In this document: piece after piece, positions 16,395 to 24,468 of the stretch | Layout: every line of letters begins with the position of its first letter | How positions within the stretch are numbered: the first letter of the stretch is position 1 | Source: Paenibacillus xylaniclasticus | GTDB taxonomy: Bacteria > Bacillota > Bacilli > Paenibacillales > Paenibacillaceae | Assembly: GCF_004001065.1 (NCBI RefSeq) | Contig: NZ_BIML01000001.1 | Coordinates: forward strand, 186,001-250,000 | DNA: 64,000 bases | Direction of reading: 5' to 3' | The notes under the pieces: generated by a model | Told to the model about the DNA's origin: nothing | The model's database searches: none | The model's input: only the letters and a program-made list of their open reading frames with translations | Program-made: the position numbers and the translations under genes

Positions 16395-16631
16395 CTATTC
16401 TAACTTCTTCTTAGGGATTTTCTTTGATACTCGTTTATAAGCATCATTGATCAAGCAGTCGAGTGCCTTATTTGCCGATACTGCATCTTTCATAAATGGT
16501 AGGGAGTTAGATAATGTTGCGAATCCTTCTTGATCATAGTTTGAAATATATTCAGACAACGACTTTTTAGATTGCTTAATGAAGTTTTGAGCTAGCATGA
16601 GTATAAGCGCATCTTTTTCAATCTGTTTAAT
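16395..16631 (-). CDS. Hypothetical helical protein, probable AUU start (78 aa)
   Basis: The GTG at 16640 is part of the ribosome site AAGAGGTG itself, so it is an unlikely start. ATT at 16631 lies six bases after it and opens IKQIEKDALILMLAQNFIKQ. Helical, basic C-terminus (KRVSKKIPKKKLE). Function unknown. Confidence 0.5.
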   Translation of the reverse strand: MKQIEKDALILMLAQNFIKQSKKSLSEYISNYDQEGFATLSNSLPFMKDAVSANKALDCLINDAYKRVSKKIPKKKLE

Positions 16632-16687
16632 ATTTATCACCTCTTAAAAGAGATCATTCATTTACCTTTTAATTGAGAAAAATCCTT

Positions 16688-16882
16688 TTATTTATTTGCT
16701 TTTCTAATAATCGAATTTTCGTCGAGTATGAATTTATCTACTCTTTCCCCAACCCATCCTCTGATTTCGCCCACGTCAATTTTTTGAAAAACTTCATCAG
16801 GACTATGTTGAGAAAGTTTCATTAGTTTATTTCCTTCTTCATCTAGCAACCATGCTTCTTTAATTACAAATTTTTTACTCAC
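16688..16882 (-). CDS. Hypothetical protein, paralogue of 37614-37808 (64 aa)
   Basis: Shares the KFVIKEAWLLDEEGNK block with the gene at 37614 (KFVIKEARLLDSNGNK). Behind TTTTAAGAGGTGAAGA. The two copies are 21 kb apart, so this is a small paralogous family of unknown role. Confidence 0.55.
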   Translation of the reverse strand: MSKKFVIKEAWLLDEEGNKLMKLSQHSPDEVFQKIDVGEIRGWVGERVDKFILDENSIIRKANK

Positions 16883-16914
16883 TTCTTCACCTCTTAAAAC
16901 TGTTAATTTATCGG

Positions 16915-16949
16915 AATATAGGGGGTCAAGAGACCCCTATATTTATAGG
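16915..16949 (-). terminator. GC-rich hairpin after the NAMPT gene
   Basis: AATATAGGGG paired with CCCCTATATT forms a stem within four bases of the NAMPT stop. The U-tract is poor on the minus strand (ATATTCCGAT), so it may be an attenuator or mRNA-stabilising hairpin. Confidence 0.45.
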
Positions 16950-16952
16950 ATT

Positions 16953-18179
16953 TTATTTTGGAGCGATTTTCGGATTTCGGACAGATTTTTGCTCTCTCAC
17001 CAGTTTTCCATCCACAAACACGTCTTGAAGCAAGTCAAGGTACTGATATTGTTCCTGTTGCTCAATTGTCATCCCATCCATCATGATAATCTTGTCAGTA
17101 TCATAAGGATCATAGGTTACGACTAGACGGCCTGTTGCTGACTTCTTGGTCTTGTTCTTGTCCGTCACAGGATCTTTCTGAATGAATCGCTCTTCGCCGT
17201 TAACGACAACGTGAACAGATTTCATCGCAAAACCAAACGTGTCGCGAGTCTGGTACTGGTACGTAAACGATCCGATACCATACACAACGTTCGTGGACGC
17301 AAACCCTTTCGCCATCAATCCTTCAGAGATGGCCTTTGCTCGTGCAAGTGTAATCGAATCACCGTAGATTGCTCCAATATGAGGATCAAGCTCTTTGAAC
17401 CCTTTACCGTTCACTGAGCCGCCAAAGATGTCCCACAGCAGTTCGATAACGCCTTTGCGTTCGTTCTGATTATCTGATTCAGGATCTCCACACAGAATCT
17501 TAACTGGGTCGCCGGAATCAGGACGAATAACCACTTTTCCGTCACGGTTCAAGATGTCATCTTTCAGTTTGACGAGTGTGTCGGTAATAACCTTCCAGAG
17601 ATCCCACGTATCCGAAACAATGGAGAGGATACCTGTAGGATGAACTTTGTTGATTAGTCGGTCATATGTCTCGAATTCGTTCTCTTGACCACCTGCGCAC
17701 ATTACCGAGTGCTCAGTAGCGTTGACAGATGTGCCGACAATCTCGTTTTCAATATTCGCCCCATAGTACCGCTCAAGGAACGGAATTGCAGGAATCGTAT
17801 CAGAACCAAGGAACGAAGTAAGATGTCCTGCTCCACTCAAAGTTGCTGCATCCGTCACCATACCTCGCTGAGAGAAGTCGTGCCCTTGGAAGTTAACAAA
17901 CCCCAAATCTCCACCAGTAAGTTTGGCATAGTACGTGAGAAGTTTTTTATACTCAAATGCAATTGTTGCACTTGTCGATGGAAGCCAGTTTTCCGATGAC
18001 AGTAGGGTTTCAATGTAGTTCGTCACCCAGAAAAACTTGGGGTTTGTATTTTCCACTGTAGCCATGGGAACACGAAGAGGAACGAGTGTTCCTTCTTTTA
18101 CGGCCTTGATACGTAGAGGTAGATATCCGAGATCGTGAAGGTCTGCAATGTGCTGCCAATCTGGATTCGGAACGAACAA
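16953..18179 (-). pseudogene. Nicotinamide phosphoribosyltransferase (NAMPT), N-terminally truncated
   Basis: 408 residues versus roughly 470-490 for the family. NAMPT-type enzymes join nicotinamide to a phosphoribosyl donor. Seen: PLRIKAVKEGTLVPLRVPM, VTNYIETLL, GHDFSQRGMVTDAATLSGAG, VIRPDSGDPV, YGDSITLARA, YGIGSFTYQYQTRDTFGFAMK. The N-terminal NILLATDSYK-type segment, part of the active site, is missing. In frame upstream only DAAQEYIRFVKYTLFVPNP remains before a TAA, right after a Prs fragment, so a deletion removed the Prs 3' part and the NAMPT 5' part. Confidence 0.8.
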
Positions 18180-18187
18180 CGTATACT

Positions 18188-18364
18188 TTACGAACCGAAT
18201 GTATTCTTGAGCAGCATCAACTTAATCAAATCACCGTCATTTTCGTACTTTAGAGTAATTTGATTGTGATGATATGAGATTCGAGAAATCTCATCTCCGT
18301 CGATTCGAGTTTCACCATTAGGAAACGTTTCGAAGTTGACTACATTGTCGTTAAGTAGAATCAA
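18188..18364 (-). pseudogene. Phage-type ribose-phosphate pyrophosphokinase (Prs), N-terminal fragment
   Basis: 58 codons from a TTG with an excellent site (GGAGGCTAAAAC). Reads VNFETFPNGETRI, then ITLKYENDGDLIKLMLLKN, the N-terminal pattern of phage Prs-like proteins, then stops. A complete Prs has about 300 residues. It abuts the truncated NAMPT; together they were once a two-gene phage operon feeding NAD synthesis. Whether the intact form made PRPP or an ADP-ribose analogue cannot be decided from this remnant. Confidence 0.65.
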
Positions 18365-18367
18365 GTT

Positions 18368-18832
18368 TTAGCCTCCAATTTTGAATAGTGAGTATAGTGT
18401 CACTTCGTAATCCTCAAACACCTCTTCGATGATCTGACTAACAACTTTCCAGTCACCATTAGCTAGGCCGCAGCCAATATTGTACGGAAGCGCCACTGAT
18501 AGATTATTGCGTTTCGCGATCACTTTCAATTTGTAAAGGGCTTCTTTAAGGGCGATGTAATCAGTGTATCTGTACTTGGTTCTGCCGTAATTTAGTTGAC
18601 CAAACAAATGTGCAACAAACTTCCCGTTGCCGATATCGACCAAATGGCATGTCCCAAGCAAGTCATACGGTTCTTTCCCATCACAGTAGTTCATATAACC
18701 AACATAGGCAGCCTCATATGTATCCCTAATCGCCCTTGCAACACCTGACCCCATGACCGACTGACAGTTAACCTGATGACCAATGATGTTCTCAGTCGCA
18801 TTCATTAAGTCACCTTCAACTATCTTAATCAC
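18368..18832 (-). CDS. Macro-domain protein (ADP-ribose binding/hydrolase)
   Basis: 154 residues from a GTG behind GGAGGTGGACAG. Macro domain: VIKIVEGDLMNATENIIGHQ, then VNCQSVMGSGVARAIRD (ADP-ribose loop), LPYNIGCGLANGDWK (second loop). Binds ADP-ribose and relatives; many members remove ADP-ribosyl groups or the 1''-phosphate. The frame is open upstream to 19033 and there encodes a coiled-coil fragment (KLKAMEDKLDQLLSDEKKVE) of another gene, fused by rearrangement. It precedes the Prs/NAMPT remnants, forming an NAD/ADP-ribose block. Confidence 0.8.
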   Translation of the reverse strand: MIKIVEGDLMNATENIIGHQVNCQSVMGSGVARAIRDTYEAAYVGYMNYCDGKEPYDLLGTCHLVDIGNGKFVAHLFGQLNYGRTKYRYTDYIALKEALYKLKVIAKRNNLSVALPYNIGCGLANGDWKVVSQIIEEVFEDYEVTLYSLFKIGG

Positions 18833-19010
18833 CTGTCCACCTCCATATTGGAATGAAAACATTTCAACTTTCTTTTCGTCAGACAGCAATTGATCCAACT
18901 TATCTTCCATTGCTTTTAGTTTTCGTTCTTCTTCTTTTACGTTTAAGAAATCGAGTTTGGCCTTCAGGTCTGCAATCCAATCCTCAATATGATAACCACT
19001 CACAATATAA

Positions 19011-19136
19011 CTACCGACTAATAATCCAGCCACAGTTAGTACACATATAGGGTAATTCTTTACGTTCTACTGTAAATCGGTAGAAGTGTTCATTCTGTTC
19101 TTGTTTGATAACATTAAATTCTTTTAGATTTAGCAT
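19011..19136 (-). pseudogene. ISL3 transposase remnant of E2 (first 41 codons)
   Basis: Encodes MLNLKEFNVIKQEQNEHFYR and later YMCTNCGWI, clearly matching the N-terminus of the intact transposase at 41177-42520 (MLNIPEFNVIQQEQNEHFYR, YMCTSCGWI). It then runs into unrelated sequence and stops, so the rest of the transposase and the left end were deleted. Ribosome site CGAGGTGAAGATT is retained. Confidence 0.85.
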
Positions 19137-19216
19137 AATCTTCACCTCGAAAGTTCAATAATATGTTTTTATTATAACATTTCGAGTAATCGAATGAACT
19201 ATCAGGGTGAAAATCA

Positions 19217-19966
19217 TTACTTATAATCTTGTAAATCGTCTTCAAGTTGAATTTGGTCGAGACGCTTATTGATTATCTCTATATACTCTTTTTCGGTCTC
19301 GAAACCAATCCACTTTCGATTATTTAACTCACAAGCAACAGCAGTAGTTCCTGAGCCTAAGCAGTTGTCCAACACAATCTCGTTCTCATTGGTGTATGGT
19401 TTTATCAGATATTCAAATAATGCAACAGGCTTTTGTGTCGGGTGGTATTTATCTGTATCTAAATTAAATTCTAAGATATTTTTAGGATAACCTGTCTTTT
19501 CTTGAAACCACTCAGTGCTATAATTATTCATTGTAGTTTTTGCATTCGAACCTCTGTTTCTCATTTTATTGTAATCTTTTAGACCTTGTGGGTAATAGTT
19601 ATGTTTATTAAACACGTTTATCTCTTCTATTTGCCTAAGAGGCTGTCTTTTAACATTAAGATAATTACCTGCGTTATTCTTCTTCCAATACCAAGTGTAT
19701 TTAAAATTTTTAATATTACTGTTAATTAACATTGTAGTGAAAGGTTGGGAAGAGAATAAGACTACCGCTCCTTTCGCTATCCTGTTATACTCCTTCCATA
19801 ATAAACCGAAGTCAATTATGTTATCCCATTTTGCCCAAGTAGTCCCATAAGGTAAGTCGCACAATATTAAATCTATACTCTTGTCTGGGATTAACTTCAT
19901 ACCTTCCAAGCAATCCATTTGATAGGCACGGTTTAGTTCAAGACTCCCTAAAATCCCTTTAGCCAT
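19217..19966 (-). CDS. DNA methyltransferase (beta-type N4/N6), cargo of E2
   Basis: 249 residues. Motif IV LCDLPYGTTWAKWD (DPPY variant) at about residue 36 comes before the SAM-binding motif I LDNCLGSGTTAVACE at about 205, the beta-class order. Also YHPTQKPVALFEYLIKPYT (motif X). It methylates an amino group of adenine or cytosine in DNA. No endonuclease gene is beside it, so it is an orphan, plausibly protecting phage DNA from restriction. It sits inside a mobile element. Confidence 0.9.
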   Translation of the reverse strand: MAKGILGSLELNRAYQMDCLEGMKLIPDKSIDLILCDLPYGTTWAKWDNIIDFGLLWKEYNRIAKGAVVLFSSQPFTTMLINSNIKNFKYTWYWKKNNAGNYLNVKRQPLRQIEEINVFNKHNYYPQGLKDYNKMRNRGSNAKTTMNNYSTEWFQEKTGYPKNILEFNLDTDKYHPTQKPVALFEYLIKPYTNENEIVLDNCLGSGTTAVACELNNRKWIGFETEKEYIEIINKRLDQIQLEDDLQDYK

Positions 19967-20017
19967 TTACTCACTCTCCATTTATAATTAGTTAATTTAT
20001 TTAACGTCCAAAGGTTA

Positions 20018-20200
20018 TCAATCGTATTTATCGTTTTCTCCTAATACCCACTTTAAAACTCCTATTCTCGTATGGCACTTCTGTACTTTTTCACACATTT
20101 CATCAAAATAAATTTCCATCTGACTATACGATTTATGATAATTTTTTAATGTCTGTATTGTAGATTCAATCTCTTCTCTGATTTCGGCTTCACTTTTCAA
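20018..20200 (-). CDS. Coiled-coil cargo protein of E2 (60 aa)
   Basis: Starts MKSEAEIREEIESTIQTLKN, a heptad-rich helix, and ends LGENDKYD. TTG or nearby start behind ATGAGGTGCTTAT. Lies between the methyltransferase and the right end. Could be a methyltransferase partner; this is only positional. Confidence 0.5.
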   Translation of the reverse strand: MKSEAEIREEIESTIQTLKNYHKSYSQMEIYFDEMCEKVQKCHTRIGVLKWVLGENDKYD

Positions 20201-20282
20201 ATAAGCACCTCATTTTTACATTTATCTTTTCACCCTCAAAGTTAAAGAAACTACTTGTCTATCAATTTATAAATTTCTTACT

Positions 20283-20852
20283 CTACCACCCTGAAAGTTG
20301 CATACCTTCAAATCGACCAAGATAGACCCATTCTTCTCCATTTCTTGTCTTATATATTCTACCGAGCTGCAAGTCTTTTGACTTGATGTGATTTTTACTG
20401 TGTAGAATATCATTTAATTTGGAGAGTTCAAGATAGTCTGGTGAAGCTGTTGGAACCAAAACAAGATCTGAACCACTCCAGCCATATACAAATTCACCCT
20501 CAAGTCCCTTGCCCTTAATCGAGTTTGTATTTTCAAGGATATACAGCAAATTGGGAATCGTAATCTCAAATTCAAATCCTCGCGGATCGTAAACCCTTGT
20601 GTAAGTCTGTCTATGATTCCACCCTGTACTGTATCCACCTACTTTTTTATTTAACACAAACCCTGAAATCGGTTCATTTGGATAATCAACAGGTTCAATA
20701 TCTTTATGTCTCCATAAGTTCCAAGAGGTCTCTTTACGTACTTTACCTTTTTCATCGATATAGATTACATAAGCAAGTCTCTGAGTATATGTATCGCTGC
20801 GATTCTGAAAACCGACTCTAATGATTTTTGGAATGAATATGTCTGATTTCAT
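20283..20852 (-). CDS. Hypothetical phage protein, 3' end replaced by element E2 (189 aa)
   Basis: Reads IPKIIRVGFQNRSDTYTQRL, then GFVLNKKVGGYSTGW and RVYDPRGFEFEI, a pattern I recall from uncharacterised Bacillus-phage proteins. The final codons (GMQLSGW-stop) come from the TIR of E2, so the natural C-terminus is lost or changed. ATG behind AAGGAGATGGCATCAA. Confidence 0.6.
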   Translation of the reverse strand: MKSDIFIPKIIRVGFQNRSDTYTQRLAYVIYIDEKGKVRKETSWNLWRHKDIEPVDYPNEPISGFVLNKKVGGYSTGWNHRQTYTRVYDPRGFEFEITIPNLLYILENTNSIKGKGLEGEFVYGWSGSDLVLVPTASPDYLELSKLNDILHSKNHIKSKDLQLGRIYKTRNGEEWVYLGRFEGMQLSGW

Positions 20853-20901
20853 TTGATGCCATCTCCTTAACTAAAATATGGTCTACGATACACTTGTTCA
20901 T
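20818..20901 (-). CDS. Short leader-like peptide (27 aa)
   Basis: MNKCIVDHILVKEMASNEIR after CTGGAGGATTAA, ending inside the next gene. The overlap suggests coupling to the downstream 189-aa gene. Low certainty because of its size. Confidence 0.35.
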   Translation of the reverse strand: MNKCIVDHILVKEMASNEIRHIHSKNH

Positions 20902-20933
20902 TTAATCCTCCAGATTAGAGTAAAATCATTGCT

Positions 20934-21029
20934 TCATTGTGAATCCACATTATTTCTAATAAGAAAACCTATTACTATTCCAAGCGCCAATCCAATAAAA
21001 TATACCAACACATTAACTTCAACTTCCAG
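20934..21029 (-). CDS. Small membrane peptide, probable CUG start (31 aa)
   Basis: GAGGGGGATTTACT is followed by CTG opening EVEVNVLVYFIGLALGIVIG, a single membrane helix, then FLIRNNVDSQ. No ATG/GTG/TTG has comparable spacing. Other genes here show the same CUG habit (36893, 50746). Confidence 0.4.
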   Translation of the reverse strand: MEVEVNVLVYFIGLALGIVIGFLIRNNVDSQ

Positions 21030-21041
21030 AGTAAATCCCCC

Positions 21042-21209
21042 TCATTTTAGATGGATTCTTATCTCATGCTGTAGAATTATGCAGTCAGCATACTTATTAA
21101 CTCCAATGATATCGTCCAGTGGGACAAATTCATTACCGATCATGTATCCGACTGGTATATCTTTATCTTCTAGATCGCTCAATATTTCAATAAGAGTAGA
21201 TACTTTCAT
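21042..21209 (-). CDS. Hypothetical protein (55 aa)
   Basis: Starts MKVSTLIEILSDLEDKDIPV and contains GYMIGNEFVPLDDI. Acidic and compact. No known family. Confidence 0.5.
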   Translation of the reverse strand: MKVSTLIEILSDLEDKDIPVGYMIGNEFVPLDDIIGVNKYADCIILQHEIRIHLK

Positions 21210-21240
21210 TCGAGATCAACACCTACTCACATTTCCGAGT

Positions 21241-21633
21241 TTATTTGCTCGTTTGCAAATCAATGTTAGGGATAATGGATTCAGGACGGAACACTACACG
21301 GTAATGGTACGGATCAACATTAGCGGCATCAGTCTGTTCCAAAAGAAAACTTACATTATCACTTAACCCGAGATAATGCTTCTTATATTCATTCTCTCCT
21401 ACCTTACAAGTTACGCTTAGTCTACCTGCCGTATCAGTGTTCCCAAGAGAACAGAGACCTTCAATGGTCAGAAGATATGTATCCGTAATATCATTGAAAA
21501 ATACAATCCTGCGCGGGATCTCAAATGAGTCGGCAGACTTAGAGAGATTTTCAGATACAATATCTGCTTCTGTGGAACATCCTGTCAAAAGAATAAGTAC
21601 AGCAACAATTGCACTAATAAACATCTTTTTCAT
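21241..21633 (-). CDS. Beta-sandwich-type lipoprotein, copy 1 (130 aa)
   Basis: Signal peptide MKKMFISAIVAVLILLTGCS with lipobox LTGC; mature part anchored outside the membrane. Very similar to the gene at 23805-24200 (shared RIVFFNDIT, TIEGLCSLGN, LSVTCKVGE, VVFRPESIIPNIDLQTSK). Related phage lipoproteins are called beta-sandwich lipoproteins; some phage surface lipoproteins block superinfection, but that role is only a guess here. Confidence 0.75.
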   Translation of the reverse strand: MKKMFISAIVAVLILLTGCSTEADIVSENLSKSADSFEIPRRIVFFNDITDTYLLTIEGLCSLGNTDTAGRLSVTCKVGENEYKKHYLGLSDNVSFLLEQTDAANVDPYHYRVVFRPESIIPNIDLQTSK

Positions 21634-21834
21634 TTATATCTTCCTCTCATTTATTCGTGCAGTCCTATTCATTAGTCTTTGTTTTACTGATAGGGCTTCT
21701 TCAATCGAACTCAATGCTAGTTTGATATATGTGTCCTCAGCATAGTCAACTGACAATCCATTATGAATAGCCTCCAAGATATCTCGTACATCATGTAGCC
21801 TACTCCTATCATAATCGCATATATACTTTAGCAC
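21634..21834 (-). CDS. Hypothetical helical protein (66 aa)
   Basis: MLKYICDYDRSRLHDVRDIL, helical, with a basic end (KQRLMNRTARINERK). Ends one base before the lipoprotein start, in the same operon. Unknown. Confidence 0.5.
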   Translation of the reverse strand: MLKYICDYDRSRLHDVRDILEAIHNGLSVDYAEDTYIKLALSSIEEALSVKQRLMNRTARINERKI

Positions 21835-21862
21835 TTAAACACATCCCTATGAAATGTTCGTT

Positions 21863-22240
21863 TTATTGGATTTTGCCATCCCAATTACTCCATTGTTCAA
21901 GTGCCATCTGCAATGTTTCTTCTTCCTGTCTCTTTTCGGCTTGAGACTCCTCATATAGTCTCACTTGATTTTTTGCCATATCAACAAAACTTCCCCATTC
22001 AGACATCATATAGCGTCCAGAATATTTCCCACCAGACACTGACTTCGATTTTGTTTTACCGTTCTTCTTTGTTTTCTCAATATAGACTTCAACTATGTAT
22101 ATTCCTGAATTGTATGCGTCCTGCGTGATTTCAATTAAATATCGACTGCCTCGATCAGATATGACTGGAAACTTTTCAAGGTAGAAAACACCAAGTTTTT
22201 CGCTCGCCCATTTATCAAAACGTAACCATAAACTCTTCAC
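21863..22240 (-). CDS. Hypothetical protein (125 aa)
   Basis: GTG at 22240 chosen because GGAGGAGAGTCG precedes it. Reads VKSLWLRFDKWASEKLGVFY; middle is beta-rich and basic (EKTKKNGKTKSKSVSGGKYS), tail is a charged helix. Not recognised. Confidence 0.55.
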   Translation of the reverse strand: MKSLWLRFDKWASEKLGVFYLEKFPVISDRGSRYLIEITQDAYNSGIYIVEVYIEKTKKNGKTKSKSVSGGKYSGRYMMSEWGSFVDMAKNQVRLYEESQAEKRQEEETLQMALEQWSNWDGKIQ

Positions 22241-22791
22241 CGACTCTCCTCCTTTTGAGGTTTCCATACCTCATATTTTTTCACTTCAACATACTTCTTA
22301 ATGTGCCTTTTAAAATGCTCTCCACAAAAACGACACTTTCGACTATTCTTATTGATAATGTAATAACGCTGATTGTAATGATTTTCGAAGTCGTGATGGT
22401 TATTATCAAACATGCAGTGCCCAATGCGTGAATATGTATCAAAGAACCAATCGGTTACATCTATCATCTGATTCGGATGGAATGCGCAAAGCGAAAATCT
22501 TGTTGGACTGCCTTTTTTAAGACACTCAGGTAGGAAATATCCTGAAATCATTTGTCCGCTTGGATCAATCATAATTTGACTAGGGATGCTGATTTTCTTG
22601 TGAATATTTTTGTGAAAATCAATTACAGTGCCATCCCATCTACTCACCATATTAAACCATATTCTTATATTCGAATTTTCATATTTATTATTTCTGATTT
22701 TCTTTAGTAAACCGTATAGCTTCTTATTATACTTGCCATTTTCATCACTACCAAACGGTTTAATTTGCGACAAAACTCTATCCAGATCCAA
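22237..22791 (-). CDS. Hypothetical protein with C-terminal zinc finger (184 aa)
   Basis: Overlaps the next gene by four bases. C-terminal CRFCGEHFKRHIKKY looks like a CCHH-type zinc finger; the central part has FNMVSRWDGTVIDFHKNIH and a His-rich NNHHDFENH segment. Possibly a DNA-binding or nuclease-like protein; not assigned. Confidence 0.55.
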   Translation of the reverse strand: MDLDRVLSQIKPFGSDENGKYNKKLYGLLKKIRNNKYENSNIRIWFNMVSRWDGTVIDFHKNIHKKISIPSQIMIDPSGQMISGYFLPECLKKGSPTRFSLCAFHPNQMIDVTDWFFDTYSRIGHCMFDNNHHDFENHYNQRYYIINKNSRKCRFCGEHFKRHIKKYVEVKKYEVWKPQKEESR

Positions 22792-22852
22792 TTATTTATC
22801 ACCTCTCGAATTCGCCGTTATAATAACTGACGTTTCCTATTCTCAATTACAC

Positions 22853-23167
22853 TCAAATAATCATTGTAAAAGAATCAATAGCAACCCAGTCATTATTAAT
22901 GTAAATATATTTAATTATCGTATCAGCGTCTTTTGACCTAGCATAAGCGGAACTCCATAACACTCGGTATTCGTTTGGGATTAAATCTACGCTATCATGT
23001 ATATCAATCAATCCATAGTGAAGTTGTGCCGCCTCATACCAGTAATGGATGTGCGATAATTCACCCGATGGAGTTTCATAATATATATCGTCCGCTGTTA
23101 CAACTACTTCTGCGACGTCAAACATATACCTTGAAACCAATTCGCAAGCATCTTGTACTGTAGTCAT
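22853..23167 (-). CDS. Hypothetical protein (104 aa)
   Basis: Start at 23167 fits GGAGGTTGATGCTA; an in-frame ATG at 23173 is also possible. Acidic, aromatic (YYETPSGELSHIHYWYEAAQ). No family recognised. Confidence 0.5.
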   Translation of the reverse strand: MTTVQDACELVSRYMFDVAEVVVTADDIYYETPSGELSHIHYWYEAAQLHYGLIDIHDSVDLIPNEYRVLWSSAYARSKDADTIIKYIYINNDWVAIDSFTMII

Positions 23168-23270
23168 TAGCATCAACCTCCGGTTATAGAAACTATTAAT
23201 TTGTATTGATTAACTTTAACACTAAAGTCTGATTCCGTGCAACGTCTCGATGAAAGTATTCTTTCATTAC

Positions 23271-23762
23271 CTAATTATCAAACCAAAAAACAACCCTAGT
23301 TTCATATCCTTCCTGTTCAAAGCAGCGCAGAGAGGCTAGAATTGCCTTATACTCAGCGTTTACGTCATCAAAGGAATTAACACATTTTTCAAACTCATTT
23401 GAGGTCAACCATGAGTGGCTATGCCAATCTGGATCAGTAACCCAATGCTCTTCTTCATATTGAGATAAACCATCTCTAACCCATCTTTCCGCATCAGTTC
23501 TCTTGACTTGTCTTGAGTCATCTCTTTCCTCATCATCGTTAATTATGAAATATCTGTTCTCATCTTTCGTTTTCCAACCGATATTTTGCGGCAAACCTCT
23601 TCGATCAGCAATTGGTTTTATCTCTTCACCATATGCTCGAACGCCAGCCAGTCGAGCAAACATGTAATAATCGCGGCTAAGATTAAACTTACCGCCAAAA
23701 TTCCACCAATACTCGCTGTCTTTCCCTCTGTACTCAATAAAAAGATGAATGTCGCATCCCAT
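23271..23762 (-). CDS. Hypothetical conserved phage protein (163 aa)
   Basis: Begins MGCDIHLFIEYRGKDSEYWW, a start I recall from a conserved family of phage hypotheticals, and has many Trp and acidic residues (WHSHSWLTSNEF). ATG at 23762 follows GGGAGAGAGAATAT. Function unknown. Confidence 0.6.
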   Translation of the reverse strand: MGCDIHLFIEYRGKDSEYWWNFGGKFNLSRDYYMFARLAGVRAYGEEIKPIADRRGLPQNIGWKTKDENRYFIINDDEERDDSRQVKRTDAERWVRDGLSQYEEEHWVTDPDWHSHSWLTSNEFEKCVNSFDDVNAEYKAILASLRCFEQEGYETRVVFWFDN

Positions 23763-23804
23763 ATATATTCTCTCTCCCATCTAATAATCTATTTTTAAAC
23801 GCCA

Positions 23805-24200
23805 TTATTTACTTGTCTGCAAATCAATATCTGGAATGATTGATTCAGGACGGAATACGATTCGGTAATGGAATGGATCGACACTAACTGCATCTGTTTG
23901 TTCAACAAGGAAACTAACATTATCGCTCAAGCCAAGAAAGTGCTTCTTGTATTTGCCCTCGCCAACCTTGCAAGTAACACTCAAGCGACCTTCTTTGTCA
24001 TTGTTGCCAAGTGAGCAAAGACCTTCGATTGTAAGTAGATACTTATCAGTGATACCATTGAAGAATACCACTCGACGTTGTACTTCAAATGAATCGGCAG
24101 CAGTAGATAGGTTGCGAGACACCGTATCTGCTTCGGACGAACATGCTGTTAGAAGAATTGCCATAATACCCAATATAATGATCACAAATTTATTTTTCAT
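23805..24200 (-). CDS. Beta-sandwich-type lipoprotein, copy 2 (131 aa)
   Basis: Signal and lipobox: MKNKFVIIILGIMAILLTAC. Mature sequence closely matches copy 1 at 21241, so a tandem-like duplication about 2.5 kb apart, with different signal peptides but nearly the same outer domain. Confidence 0.75.
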   Translation of the reverse strand: MKNKFVIIILGIMAILLTACSSEADTVSRNLSTAADSFEVQRRVVFFNGITDKYLLTIEGLCSLGNNDKEGRLSVTCKVGEGKYKKHFLGLSDNVSFLVEQTDAVSVDPFHYRIVFRPESIIPDIDLQTSK

Positions 24201-24215
24201 TTTTATCTTCCTCTC

Positions 24216-24446
24216 TTAATTCGCAATTATTGAAATAGTTTGTAGCCACTGATCTTCTAACTTGCTAAACCAATCATCATCCGAATTGATTCGTCCAATC
24301 ACGTACTGGATGGATTTGACCGTTCTGATCTCTTTCCCATTGTGAAACTCTTTGTTAATAATTTCTGTGATTACTTTTAGTGGAACCTGTTCTTCATATT
24401 CCTTACTAATTGTTTCGGCTTCTAAATATGTATACGGCACTCTCAT
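24216..24446 (-). CDS. Hypothetical protein (76 aa)
   Basis: MRVPYTYLEAETISKEYEEQ, then ITEIINKEFHNGKEIRTVKS. Mixed alpha/beta, resembling a small winged-helix in layout but without a clear signature. Confidence 0.45.
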   Translation of the reverse strand: MRVPYTYLEAETISKEYEEQVPLKVITEIINKEFHNGKEIRTVKSIQYVIGRINSDDDWFSKLEDQWLQTISIIAN

Positions 24447-24468
24447 GTGTGCTCACCACCCTTTAAAA

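Larger units (their letters stand above)
19011..20306. mobile_element. Element E2: ISL3-type element with methyltransferase cargo, left part deleted
   Basis: Contains the transposase remnant, the promoter-region palindrome (CACCTCGAAAGTTC near 19143 and GAACTATCAGGGTGAA near 19197), cargo (methyltransferase plus a 60-aa gene) and a right end with two TIR copies. The outer right TIR (reverse: GGTATGCAACTTTCAGGGTG) is identical over 20 bases to the left TIR of E3. The right end has cut into the 3' end of the gene at 20283-20852. Confidence 0.8.

Noticed and set aside
19217-20200. Complete restriction-modification system
   Set aside because: The methyltransferase partner is a 60-aa coiled coil without nuclease motifs.
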